From positions 1 to 64,000 of the forward strand of contig JBDHIS010000015.1 of the NCBI GenBank assembly GCA_039587315.1: a stretch of DNA of 64,000 bases, read 5' to 3'. Below are positions 7,903-16,000 of this stretch, piece by piece; the first letter of the stretch is position 1; every line of letters starts with the position of its first letter. Under the pieces are notes generated by a model. The model was not told the DNA's origin. It ran no database searches and was given only the letters and a program-made list of their open reading frames with translations. The DNA comes from WVYX01 sp039587315 (GTDB lineage Bacteria; Gemmatimonadota; Gemmatimonadetes; Gemmatimonadales; GWC2-71-9). The position numbers and the translations under genes were made by a program.

Positions 7903-9000
7903 CTACTGGATCTCTCGCGGCGGAGGCTCGACGACCTGCTCGTCCTCGCGCAGGCCCTCGATCACTTCCAGGTTGATGGCGTCGCTCAATCCGGTCTCGA
8001 TCACGCGCTCCTCGGTGCTGCCGTCCGGCAGGAGCACGGTGACCGTGGCCGTGTCATCAGCGAATGTGACCAGCCGCTCGGGCACGATGAGCACGCTGTC
8101 ACGCTGGTCGATGATGATGTCGGCGTTGGCCGAGTAGCCGGCCCGCAGGATCGTCCCGTGCGTTTCGGTGAGCGTGATCTCCACTGGGAAGACTGTGGAG
8201 TTGTCCTCGGTGCGCGCCTTGAGCGAGATGCGGGTGAGCAGGCCGTCCACCTTGGCGTCGGGCAGAGCGCCGATCTTGATCGTGACCGGCATGCCTTCGC
8301 TGAGCCGGCCGACGTCGATCTCGTCGACCGTGCCGCGGAAGACGAGGCGGTTCATTTCCGCCATCGTCATCAGTACGGTGCCTTCCTGGTACGTCGAGAG
8401 CGGCACCACCGGGTCACCGACCTCCACGGTCTTCTCCAGAATGAAGCCGTCGATTGGGGACCGGACCATGGTCTCGATATCCTGCTCGGCGATCGTGATC
8501 TTGCCCTCCTCGAGCAGCGCCAGGCGCTCACGCGCCATCTGCAGCTGTACCTCCTGCCCCGCGAACCGCTGCTCGGTCTCCTGCAGCTCCCGGTCGGAGA
8601 TCAGTCCCTGGCGCGAGAGCGTGCGCTGCCGCTCCACGTCGCGCTGAAGGTTGTCGAGCTCGATCTGCCTGAGCTCCATCAGCCGCCGGGCGTTGGCGAG
8701 CTCCAGGGGCGTCGGATTGGGCTTCACCTCCAGGAGCGGCTCCCCTGCCCGGACGAAGTCCCCTTCGTCGGCGAGCAGCCGCCGCACCACACCCGAGCTC
8801 TGCGACTTGACCGTGATCTCGATCTCGGGCTCGATGCGGCCCACTGCGAGCGCCTTGTCTACGATGGTGCCGCGCTCGACGGCCACGGTCTCGATACCAT
8901 CGTCACGCCCGTTGGCGCGTGAGGAGCTGACCACCACCGCGAGGCCGGCTACAACGACCAGGCCGCCGATGCCGAGTATGAACTTGTTGCGACGCTTCAT
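7903..9000 (-). CDS. MacA-like periplasmic adaptor (HlyD/RND membrane fusion family)
   Basis: A 365-residue membrane fusion protein. A basic N-terminus (MKRRNKF) is followed by one membrane anchor (about residues 7-26), then a lipoyl-like half-motif, a coiled-coil hairpin around residues 95-165 (rich in L, E, R, Q: LMELRQIELDNLQRDVE and later ERLALLEEG), a second lipoyl half and β-barrel domains. It should link the inner-membrane permeases encoded 5 bases downstream to an outer-membrane exit duct. No outer-membrane TolC gene is in the window. The start ATG 9000 is the only sensible one ahead of the anchor. Confidence 0.88.
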   Translation of the reverse strand: MKRRNKFILGIGGLVVVAGLAVVVSSSRANGRDDGIETVAVERGTIVDKALAVGRIEPEIEITVKSQSSGVVRRLLADEGDFVRAGEPLLEVKPNPTPLELANARRLMELRQIELDNLQRDVERQRTLSRQGLISDRELQETEQRFAGQEVQLQMARERLALLEEGKITIAEQDIETMVRSPIDGFILEKTVEVGDPVVPLSTYQEGTVLMTMAEMNRLVFRGTVDEIDVGRLSEGMPVTIKIGALPDAKVDGLLTRISLKARTEDNSTVFPVEITLTETHGTILRAGYSANADIIIDQRDSVLIVPERLVTFADDTATVTVLLPDGSTEERVIETGLSDAINLEVIEGLREDEQVVEPPPREIQ

Positions 9001-9030
9001 GCGATCGATCCTCGATGTGTCCTTATGAGG

Positions 9031-9058
9031 ACGCGGGACCGCTGCGTGGGTCCCGCGT
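9031..9058. terminator. 10-bp hairpin before the macA-like gene
   Basis: Arms ACGCGGGACC and GGTCCCGCGT enclose an 8-base loop, in the 105-base gap between the hypothetical gene ending at 9106 and the adaptor gene starting at 9000. It may separate or attenuate transcription of the two. No U-tract is seen on the minus strand. Confidence 0.35.
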
Positions 9059-9105
9059 TAAAGGATTCATGCTCACCGACCTTACGGCCGGGCCGACTCT
9101 CGGTT

Positions 9106-9615
9106 TCAGCGTTTCTCAACGACCTGGACGCCGTCGGCGTCGGTGACGAGCACGTACGTGCCGTCATCGGTCTCGATCTTGAGCTGGCCATCCAGGCTGG
9201 CTGCGAGAGAGGCCAGAAGAGATCCGGCTACGGAGATCTGCGCAGCCGCGGCCTCGTCGTCGAACTCCACCCGCTCCAACTCCGATTGCAGGACCTCGAG
9301 AGCGGCTGCCAGGGACGCCTGGACCGACGCCTCCGCCGAGCCACTGATCCGGAGCGTCTCGCCGTTCAGCTCGTTGTTGATCAACTCCGTCAGCTGCTGA
9401 GCCCACTCGAGATCGAGCGTGACGTTGGCGTCCTGCGCCGAAGACACGGTGACCATCGGAGCCGCGGCTACCGCCGATATGCCGGACCCGACCTTGGCCT
9501 CGACGACCACGGCCTCCGAATGGCGCGGGGCCTTGTGCTCGTGGTGGTCCACGGCGTTGTCGATGATGTACCCGCCCACGAGGGCTGCAGGAACCAGGGC
9601 GAGAAGTGCGCGCAT
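9106..9615 (-). CDS. Membrane-anchored hypothetical protein upstream of macA-like gene
   Basis: A 169-residue protein of no family I recognise. It opens with a short hydrophobic segment (MRALLALVPAALVGGYI), then a histidine/acid stretch (DNAVDHHEHKAPRHSE). The remainder is Ala-rich and acidic, with alternating β-like and helical segments (SGSAEASVQASLAAALEVLQSEL). The C-terminus DGTYVLVTDADGVQVVEKR looks like a β-hairpin. One anchor plus an extracytoplasmic domain is likely. It lies 105 bases upstream of the adaptor gene on the same strand, with a hairpin between. The frame stays open further upstream; ATG 9615 was chosen because the hydrophobic segment begins there and AGCGGAGA precedes it. 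Confidence 0.6.
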   Translation of the reverse strand: MRALLALVPAALVGGYIIDNAVDHHEHKAPRHSEAVVVEAKVGSGISAVAAAPMVTVSSAQDANVTLDLEWAQQLTELINNELNGETLRISGSAEASVQASLAAALEVLQSELERVEFDDEAAAAQISVAGSLLASLAASLDGQLKIETDDGTYVLVTDADGVQVVEKR

Positions 9616-9723
9616 GGCGGTCTCCGCTGTTTCTCGGTTTGAAACATCGTGGGCGCTCGCCCACATCCTTTCTACGGGCGGCGCGGCGGGAAGGTTTCGG
9701 CCGGGCGAGCGTATATTTCTGGC

Positions 9724-10176
9724 ATGGCCAACGAACCCGAAATCACCATCGAGGCCGCTAGGGGGCAGGATCTCCCGGCCGTACTGGAGTTGCTGGACAG
9801 GGTGGAGCTTCCGGGCGAGGACCTCGAGAACCACCTGGACGGGATGCTCGTGGCCCGCGGCGCCGGCCAGGTCGTGGGGTCGGCGACCCTGGAGTTCTAT
9901 GGGGCCAGCGCTCTGCTCCGATCCGTGGTCGTGGACCCCAGACGGCAGGGTGGCGGCCTGGGTGTGGGGCTCACCCTGGCGGCCCTTGATCTGGCGCGCG
10001 AGCGGGGAGTCGCTCGGGTCTACCTCCTGACCGAGACGGCCGGGGAGTTCTTCCCCAGATTCGGATTCCGGAGCGTGGCCCGCGCCGAGGTGGCGCCGGA
10101 GGTCAAGCAGTCGGTGGAGTTCGGCTCAGTGTGTCCCGACACCGCGTTGGTGATGCAGTTGGATCTGGAGCAATAA
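9724..10176 (+). CDS. ArsN2-like GNAT acetyltransferase
   Basis: A 150-residue GNAT-fold N-acetyltransferase. The acetyl-CoA loop is RRQGGGLGVGL (residues 79-89), preceded by ALLRSVVVD. The order PAVLELLDRVELPGEDLENH ... GSATLEFYG ... VYLLTETAGEFFPRFGF ... CPDTALVMQ matches arsenic-island ArsN2 proteins, some of which acetylate organoarsenicals or amino-acid analogues. No arsenic gene (arsR, arsC, arsM, acr3) is nearby, so the substrate is open. The ATG at 9724 was chosen over upstream in-frame codons because the domain begins at once. The gene stands alone and ends in a strong terminator. Confidence 0.75.
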   Translation: MANEPEITIEAARGQDLPAVLELLDRVELPGEDLENHLDGMLVARGAGQVVGSATLEFYGASALLRSVVVDPRRQGGGLGVGLTLAALDLARERGVARVYLLTETAGEFFPRFGFRSVARAEVAPEVKQSVEFGSVCPDTALVMQLDLEQ

Positions 10177-10179
10177 GAA

Positions 10180-10205
10180 GGGCCCCGGCGTCCACGCCGG
10201 GGCCC
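10180..10205. terminator. Convergent hairpin terminator
   Basis: Perfect 11-bp arms (GGGCCCCGGCG / CGCCGGGGCCC) with loop TCCA lie between the stops of the acetyltransferase (plus) and ferredoxin (minus) genes. It probably serves both directions. Confidence 0.75.
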
Positions 10206-10227
10206 CTGAAAGCCAATCAGGCCTCGC

Positions 10228-10500
10228 TCAGCCGCCCTTGCCCTTGGCTACTTGCCGTTCGTCACCGCCCTCGAAGTACTTGTAGTTCTTGTCCACGAAG
10301 GCCTTCCACTCCTCCGGGACATCTTCCTCCGGGTAGATGGCGTTCACCGGGCACTCGGGCTCGCAGGCACCGCAGTCGATGCACTCCTCGGGATGGATAT
10401 ACAGCATATCCTCTCCCTCGTAGATGCAATCCACCGGGCAGACATCCACACAGCCCCTGTCCATCGTCCCGACGCAAGGCTCACAGATGATATACGTCAT
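10228..10500 (-). CDS. 7Fe ferredoxin ([3Fe-4S]/[4Fe-4S])
   Basis: A 90-residue ferredoxin. Cysteines C9-x7-C17-x3-C21 and C25 give the N-terminal 3Fe-type site, and C40-x2-C43-x2-C46-x3-C50 followed by Pro gives the 4Fe-4S site. The start MTYIICEPC matches the actinobacterial/Thermus FdxA type, and a variable acidic/basic tail follows. It is a candidate electron acceptor for the 2-oxoacid:ferredoxin oxidoreductase encoded at 41.4-44.3 kb, though not linked to it. The ATG at 10500 is preceded by a GAGAGGAAGA Shine-Dalgarno region; the upstream open frame has no support. Confidence 0.93.
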   Translation of the reverse strand: MTYIICEPCVGTMDRGCVDVCPVDCIYEGEDMLYIHPEECIDCGACEPECPVNAIYPEEDVPEEWKAFVDKNYKYFEGGDERQVAKGKGG

Positions 10501-10595
10501 GGCTCGTCTTCCTCTCCCGAATCGGTCCCAATACCGGTGGCCGCCTGAATTGTGACGAGGGTATTTGACCATGTCAAGTGAGTTATCTTGGGCCA

Positions 10596-11522
10596 ATGCG
10601 AATCGCTTCCCTCCTGGCCAGCGCCACCGAGATCGTATACGCATTGGGTCTCGGCGACGCCCTGGTGGCGATATCACACGAGTGCGACTACCCGCCCGAC
10701 GCGATGCGGCATCCACGCGTCAGCCGGCCGCGGTTCGATCCTACGGACCTCTCGAGCGCCGAGATCGATACCGCGGTGCGCGAGACGATGGCGCGGCACG
10801 GCAGCGTCTATGAACTGGATGCTGAGCGGCTCCGGGAGTTGGGGCCGGACCTCTTGCTGACGCAAGCGGTGTGCGAGGTGTGCGCGGTGCCCACGTCGCT
10901 GGCGGAGGAGGCATCCCGCATGATGTCCCGGGAGCCGCAGGTGGTCTCGATCGACTCGCACAGCATCGACCAAATCCTGAACAGCATCACCGCCGTTGGC
11001 GAGGCGGCGGGCGCGGTTGATCGTGCCGCCGACGTGGTTGCCGCTTTGCGGAGGCGCTTGGATGCAGTGCGCGCCCGCGTAGAGGACGCTCCGCGGCCCC
11101 GCGTGCTGGCGCTGGAGTGGCTGGCCCCACCGTTCGTTCCGGGCCACTGGACGCCAGAGATGGTGACGCTGGCCGGCGGGGATTTGCTCGCCTCGAAGAA
11201 GGGCGTTCCGTCGATCCAGCTCGACTGGGAGCAGCTCGACGGCCTCGACCCCGATGTCCTGCTCGTGATGCCGTGTGGGTACGGACTGGAGGCGGCGCTG
11301 CAGGACGCCGGGAGGCACGAGGAGCAGCTGATGAGGGTGGCGCCCCGCGCCGTGGCAGCGGGTCGGGCGTTCGTCGTGGACGGCTCGGCCTACTTCAATC
11401 GGTCGGGTCCGCGTATGGTGGATGGAGTGGAGATCCTGGGCGCCCTACTGCACCCCGATCTGTTTCAGGAATACCACCCCGGCGGCCGTTCGGCATCATG
11501 GCTGCCCGGGAAGAGTACGTAA
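10596..11522 (+). CDS. Cytosolic BtuF-like cobalamin-binding / periplasmic-binding-fold protein
   Basis: A 308-residue protein of the helical-backbone metal receptor fold. MRIASLLASATEIVYALGLGD, HECDYP, SRPRFDP, LTQAVCEVCAVP and SYFNR-like YFNRSGPR segments match the 'cobalamin-binding protein' relatives of BtuF. It has no signal peptide or lipobox, so it should be cytoplasmic, and no permease or ATPase gene is adjacent. A role in B12 handling would suit an organism whose carotenoid repressor needs adenosylcobalamin, but nothing links them directly. A TATCTT box ends 6 bases before the ATG, which suggests a leaderless or near-leaderless transcript. An in-frame TTG at 10578 is less likely. Confidence 0.75.
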   Translation: MRIASLLASATEIVYALGLGDALVAISHECDYPPDAMRHPRVSRPRFDPTDLSSAEIDTAVRETMARHGSVYELDAERLRELGPDLLLTQAVCEVCAVPTSLAEEASRMMSREPQVVSIDSHSIDQILNSITAVGEAAGAVDRAADVVAALRRRLDAVRARVEDAPRPRVLALEWLAPPFVPGHWTPEMVTLAGGDLLASKKGVPSIQLDWEQLDGLDPDVLLVMPCGYGLEAALQDAGRHEEQLMRVAPRAVAAGRAFVVDGSAYFNRSGPRMVDGVEILGALLHPDLFQEYHPGGRSASWLPGKST

Positions 11523-11593
11523 GCTCATTGGTACCAGTTGGATACACTCGAACGGCAGTCTGACGGAGGAACCTGACATTGAGGTACAGTCCA

Positions 11594-12004
11594 ATGATGG
11601 TCCAGCCGATGCGCGACGACCTGACGCGACTCGGTTTTGCAGAGCTGCTAACGCCTGATCAAGTGGATGCGGCGTTGAGCGAAGCGGGCACACTGCTCGT
11701 GGTGGTGAATTCGGTGTGTGGATGCGCGGCGGGGAAGGCCCGTCCGGGTGTGGCACTCGCGCTGGATCACGAATCGGTACCCGCTCGCCTTGGAACCGTG
11801 TTCGCTGGGATGGAGCTCGAAGCCACCGACCGCGTTCGCGAGCACTTTGTTGGCTACACGCCGTCCTCGCCCCAGATTGCTCTCTTCAAGGACGGCGAGC
11901 TGGTCCACATGCTCGAGCGGCAGGACATCGAGGGGCGGGAGGCGGAGGCGATTGCCGTCGATCTCAAGGGTGCTTTCGACCGGCACTGTGGCGCGCCTGC
12001 CTAG
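11594..12004 (+). CDS. Bacilliredoxin (BrxA/BrxB, YphP/YqiW family)
   Basis: A 136-residue thioredoxin-fold protein with the family CGC active site (NSVCGCAAGKARPG; C42 and C44). FVGYTPSSPQIALFKDGELVHMLERQDIEGR is the typical C-terminal half. In Firmicutes these proteins remove bacillithiol from S-bacillithiolated proteins. Whether this organism makes bacillithiol cannot be seen here. GAGGT lies 8 bases ahead of ATG 11594; a TTG at 11579 is also in frame but overlaps that site. The glycerophosphodiesterase gene follows after 24 bases, probably in one transcript. Confidence 0.85.
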   Translation: MMVQPMRDDLTRLGFAELLTPDQVDAALSEAGTLLVVVNSVCGCAAGKARPGVALALDHESVPARLGTVFAGMELEATDRVREHFVGYTPSSPQIALFKDGELVHMLERQDIEGREAEAIAVDLKGAFDRHCGAPA

Positions 12005-12028
12005 CTCGCGCGCAGCGGCGAGGTCGCG

Positions 12029-12748
12029 GTGATCCTGCTCGACCCCGAGGCTCGGCCCCTGGTGGGTCACAGAGGGGCCGCTGGGGAGTATCCTGAGAAC
12101 ACGCTGCTGGCGTTCGACATGGCGCTGGAGCAGGGGGCAGATGCGCTGGAGTTCGACGTGCGGCTGACTGCCGAGGGAATCCCCGTCGTGATCCACGATG
12201 CCACCGTAGACCGTACTACGGAAGGGACGGGCGAGGTGCGTGCCCTGACCCTACCCGAGCTGCAAGCCCTGGATGCGGGAGGCGGCGAGCGGGTTCCCAC
12301 GCTCACGACCGTGCTCAAGCGCTATCCGGACACGCCGTTCATCGTGGAGATCAAGGAAGTGGGCGCGGCTCGGCCCGCCGCTGAAGTGCTCACGCGGCAC
12401 GCCGCAGCGGATCGTTCGATCGTCGGGTCGTTCCTGCACGGAGCGCTGCGCCCCTTTGGTCCGCCTGCGTTCCGACGCTCCGCCTCCCGGAGAGAGACCG
12501 TGATGTTCTGGGCGGCGTCGCGCCTGGGGCGAGCGCAGGCGGGAACGGGGTTTCAGGCGTTCGCCGTGCCCGAACGGCATAGGAGGATGACTGTCGTGGA
12601 CCGCAGGTTCGTTGAGGCGGCGCAGCGGCGCGGCAAGCCGGTTCACGTGTGGACGGTGGACGAGCCGGAAGACGCCCGCCGGCTGCGCGCTCTCGGGGCG
12701 GCTGGTATCATCACTAATTACCCTGCGCGTATGCGCGAGGCACTCTGA
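12029..12748 (+). CDS. Glycerophosphodiester phosphodiesterase
   Basis: A 239-residue GDPD-family TIM barrel that should hydrolyse deacylated phospholipid diesters to glycerol-3-phosphate and an alcohol. Catalytic and metal residues are visible: H14-R15 (GHRGAAGEYPENT), E41 and D43 (EFDVRLT), H56 (VVIHDATVDRTT). VHVWTVDEPEDARRL and GIITNYP close the barrel as usual. There is no signal peptide, so it acts in the cytoplasm. It starts with GTG after a GGCGAGG site. Its stop shares a base with the next gene's ATG, giving a coupled pair with the receiver protein. Confidence 0.9.
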   Translation: MILLDPEARPLVGHRGAAGEYPENTLLAFDMALEQGADALEFDVRLTAEGIPVVIHDATVDRTTEGTGEVRALTLPELQALDAGGGERVPTLTTVLKRYPDTPFIVEIKEVGAARPAAEVLTRHAAADRSIVGSFLHGALRPFGPPAFRRSASRRETVMFWAASRLGRAQAGTGFQAFAVPERHRRMTVVDRRFVEAAQRRGKPVHVWTVDEPEDARRLRALGAAGIITNYPARMREAL

Positions 12749-13602
12749 TGGGGGCCTTCTCACTGAGCGATATGGTGTTGTTGGCCGCGGTCGTATTGGC
12801 AGCGGCGGCGCTCGTGCTGGCCCACCGACGGCAGCGCCCTCGCCCAAGCAAAGACGAGAGCGCGGCGGTGGAACCAGAGGTTCACGAAGAGCCCGCAGAG
12901 CCCGCAGAGCCAGCGGAGCCCGAGGTTGTCGATGCCTGGATACAGTTCCTCAAGGACCACGTCACCCAGGCGGCCAACGGGCTCAACAACCGGCTGAGCG
13001 CCATAGCCGGGGTGGCGCAGAGCGCCCGCGACTCGGATCTCACGAAGTCGCAGCAGGACGACTTGGGGCGAATACAGGAGGAGGTTCGTTCGGCGACGGG
13101 AATAACGGGATCGCTACTCAACCGGGTGACGTCGGAAGCGCCCGAAACGGCGCCGCCGGCGTGGAACCTCCTGCGCGCGGGCCCCGTACGCAGCGGGCGT
13201 ATCCTCGTGGTCGAGGATGACGACTCCAACCGAAACGTGATGTCGCGCCTGTTCCGCAAGCTGGGCCACGACGTGACCACAGCGGCCAATGGGTACGAGG
13301 CACACGATACGCTGCAGCGCGAGAAGTTCGATTGCATCATCTGCGATCTCCGGATGCCGACGCTGGGTGGAAACACCCTCTACGCGCAAATCGAGAACAC
13401 GGACCCCGAAGCCGCGAGTCGTTTCGTGTTCGTGACCGGGGACTACACGCGCCCCGAATCGTACGAGTTCCTGCAGCGGTCCGGGCGGCCGGTGATAGGT
13501 AAGCCCTACGAGATCGACGAACTGCTTGCGGCCGTGGCCACTGTGTTCAGCGAAGTTGGGGTGATCCTCAATGCAGGTGGGGAAGGACAGTCACGGGACT
13601 AG
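12748..13602 (+). CDS. Membrane-anchored response-regulator protein with helical (HisKA-like) segment
   Basis: A 284-residue protein. One N-terminal transmembrane helix (residues 8-25) and a Glu/Pro/Ala-rich linker with AEP repeats are followed by a helical segment (about 55-125) resembling a histidine-kinase dimerisation domain (LKDHVTQAANGLNNRLSAIAGVAQ), then a complete receiver domain (about 150-270; VVEDDDSNRNVMSRL, phospho-acceptor Asp in IICDLRMPTLGG, Thr/Lys in FVTGD and VIGKPYE). No HATPase domain and no output domain are present. The helical segment has no histidine in the H-box position, so kinase activity is unlikely. It may be a phosphate sink or scaffold. It overlaps the GDPD gene by one base. 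Confidence 0.75.
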   Translation: MGAFSLSDMVLLAAVVLAAAALVLAHRRQRPRPSKDESAAVEPEVHEEPAEPAEPAEPEVVDAWIQFLKDHVTQAANGLNNRLSAIAGVAQSARDSDLTKSQQDDLGRIQEEVRSATGITGSLLNRVTSEAPETAPPAWNLLRAGPVRSGRILVVEDDDSNRNVMSRLFRKLGHDVTTAANGYEAHDTLQREKFDCIICDLRMPTLGGNTLYAQIENTDPEAASRFVFVTGDYTRPESYEFLQRSGRPVIGKPYEIDELLAAVATVFSEVGVILNAGGEGQSRD

Positions 13603-13699
13603 GCGCCGTTCCCGGCGCCTCTCCACTCCACCTGGTTCCCGCGGTACCTTTTCCAGGCTCGTCAATCCAAAGCCTTCATTTCCCATGTGTGGGGATGCC

Positions 13700-15877
13700 A
13701 TGAAACGTAATCTGTTCGTATTGGCCATCGGCCTGCTCCTGGCAGCTCCGGTGGCGGCGCAGCAGCCGGATCTCACGGTCCAGAGCATCATGGGCTCGCG
13801 CGAGTTCTCCGGTGCCTTCGTGTCGGTACGGTGGATGGACGACGGCGACCACTACACCCGCATCGAGAGAGGAGAGAGCGGCACCGACCTCATGCGGGTC
13901 AATGCCAGCTCGGGAGAGGAGACGCTCCTAGTAAGTGGCGCGGCGCTCATCCCCTCCGGTGCTGACGAGAGCATTGGGATCCTGGGGTACCAGTTCTCCG
14001 ACGACGGATCCAAGCTCCTCATCTTCACGAACTCCCAGCGCGTGTGGCGGCAGCGCACGAAGGGAGAGTACTACGTCTGGGACTTCGGGAACGAGACACT
14101 GACCCCGGTGAGCACTGCGGAAGGCTGGCAGATGTTCGCCAAATTCTCCCCCGATGGGGAATCGGTTGCCTTCGTTCGCGACAACAACCTATTCGTGTCC
14201 GACTTCCAGGCCGGCGAGGAGCGGCAGCTCACCTTCGACGGCGGCGAGAACATCATAAACGGTACTTCGGACTGGGTGTACGAAGAGGAGTTGGGCCTGC
14301 GTGATGCGTTTCGCTGGAGTCCGGACGGACGGCGGATCGCATTCTGGCGGCTCGATCAGACCGTGATCAAGTCGTTCTACATGATCGACGACACCGAGCT
14401 CTATCCGGAGCTGCTTCCGGTCCGCTACCCGAAGGCGGGGGAGCAGAACTCAGAGGTGCGGATCGGTGTGGTAGAGGTCGAGAGCGGCGAGACCGCGTGG
14501 ATGGACCTCGGTCCGGACACGGACATCTACATCGCGGACGCCGGCTTCGCGAGTTCGCCGGACGAGATCTGGATGACTCGACTCAACCGGCATCAGAACC
14601 GGCTGGATCTGATGCTGGCAGACGTGAGGAGCGGAGAATCCCGGGTCATCATGACCGACGAAGACGCGGCGTGGGTGGACGCCCGCGACCCACGCTGGAT
14701 CGAGGACGGAGAACAGTTCGTCTTTCGCAGCGAGCGGGAGGGCTACGCGCAGCTATACCTGTACCAACGCGACGGGAGGCTCATCCGCAAGGTCACCGAT
14801 GGCGACTGGGACGTCTTGAGTCTGTACGGTGTGGACGAGGGAGAGGGCGTCGTCTATTTCTCCGGCGCCCTGGATGGGCCCCTGGTCCGGCCCCTCTACC
14901 GCATCGGGCTGGACGGTCGGGGTCTCACGCGCATCACGCCCGAGGGCGGATCGCACCGGATCAACATGAACCCGACCTTCACAATGTACGTGGATTCCTA
15001 CTCCCGGGCGGGCCGTCCGACCGTGCAGACGCTGCACGAGATCGACGGGGATCAGGTTCGCGTGCTCTCCTCGAACGAAGAGTTGATTGCCAAGATCGAG
15101 GCCATGAACCTGCCCGCTCCTGAGTTCATCACGGTGCCGGGAGCGGACGGGGTCGAGCTCAACGCGTACATCATCAAGCCGGCGGACTTCGATCCCAATC
15201 GCCAGTATCCTCTCTTGATGAACGTCTACGGCGGTCCAGGGTCGCAGACGGTACGCGACTCCTGGGGCGGTGGCAATTACCTCTGGCACCAGATGCTTGC
15301 ACAGGCTGGGTACCTGGTTGCCAGCGTGGACAACCGGGGCACCGGAGCTCGGGGTAGGGAATTCAAGAAGCAGACGTACATGAAGCTGGGTGAGCTCGAG
15401 TCGGACGATCAGATTGCCGCCGCTCGGCACTTCGCATCGCTGCCGTACGTGGACGGCGACCGGATCGGCATCTGGGGCTGGAGCTACGGCGGGTACATGT
15501 CGCTCATGTCGATCTTCCGAGGCGAGGGCGCCTTCAAGGCGGCGATTTCGGTGGCGCCGGTGACCGACTGGCGGCTGTACGACACGATCTATACCGAGCG
15601 CTTCATGCGGACGCCGCAGGAGAACGAAGAAGGTTACGACAACGGCGCACCGCTGAGCCACGTGGGGGACTTCGAGGGCAACTTGCTCGTCGTGCACGGG
15701 ACTGGTGACGACAACGTGCACGCGCAGAATACCGTACAGCTCATTGAGAAGCTGGAGCAGGAGGGGAAGCAGTTCGATATGCGGCTGTACCCCAACAAGA
15801 CTCACTCGATTGCGGGCGGGACGACGCGCGTGAATCTGTTCGAGTACTTCACGGAGTGGTTGATGGAGAACTTGTAG
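13700..15877 (+). CDS. Secreted dipeptidyl peptidase IV-like serine peptidase (S9B)
   Basis: A 725-residue exported peptidase. A signal peptide (MKRNLFVLAIGLLLAAPVAAQ, cleavage after about A20) is followed by an eight-bladed β-propeller (DPPIV_N) and an α/β-hydrolase domain. The catalytic triad is visible: S595 in GWSYGGY, D670 in GTGDDNVH, H702 in NKTHSI. The DWVYEEELGLRDAF segment is the DPP IV Glu motif that binds the substrate N-terminus. It should release X-Pro or X-Ala dipeptides from peptides in the periplasm or outside the cell. ATG 13700 is used because the signal peptide starts there; the frame is open further upstream. The gene stands alone. Confidence 0.92.
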   Translation: MKRNLFVLAIGLLLAAPVAAQQPDLTVQSIMGSREFSGAFVSVRWMDDGDHYTRIERGESGTDLMRVNASSGEETLLVSGAALIPSGADESIGILGYQFSDDGSKLLIFTNSQRVWRQRTKGEYYVWDFGNETLTPVSTAEGWQMFAKFSPDGESVAFVRDNNLFVSDFQAGEERQLTFDGGENIINGTSDWVYEEELGLRDAFRWSPDGRRIAFWRLDQTVIKSFYMIDDTELYPELLPVRYPKAGEQNSEVRIGVVEVESGETAWMDLGPDTDIYIADAGFASSPDEIWMTRLNRHQNRLDLMLADVRSGESRVIMTDEDAAWVDARDPRWIEDGEQFVFRSEREGYAQLYLYQRDGRLIRKVTDGDWDVLSLYGVDEGEGVVYFSGALDGPLVRPLYRIGLDGRGLTRITPEGGSHRINMNPTFTMYVDSYSRAGRPTVQTLHEIDGDQVRVLSSNEELIAKIEAMNLPAPEFITVPGADGVELNAYIIKPADFDPNRQYPLLMNVYGGPGSQTVRDSWGGGNYLWHQMLAQAGYLVASVDNRGTGARGREFKKQTYMKLGELESDDQIAAARHFASLPYVDGDRIGIWGWSYGGYMSLMSIFRGEGAFKAAISVAPVTDWRLYDTIYTERFMRTPQENEEGYDNGAPLSHVGDFEGNLLVVHGTGDDNVHAQNTVQLIEKLEQEGKQFDMRLYPNKTHSIAGGTTRVNLFEYFTEWLMENL

Positions 15878-15890
15878 GACCAGGCGACTC

Positions 15891-15948
15891 GGCCGGGTAC
15901 CCTCCTTCGCGAACTGTACGGTGGGCTCGCTCCGGAGGGCACCCGGCC
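15891..15948. terminator. Long-stem hairpin between convergent genes
   Basis: A 15-base arm (GGCCGGGTACCCTCC) pairs with 15934-15948 with one mismatch and a 28-base loop. It lies 14 bases after the DPP IV stop and faces the aminotransferase gene ending at 16001, so it could terminate both. Confidence 0.5.
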
Positions 15949-16000
15949 CTCGTCGCTTTCCTTGTTCCGGTGATCCTCTGGCGCTCGCCGCCCGACCTCC

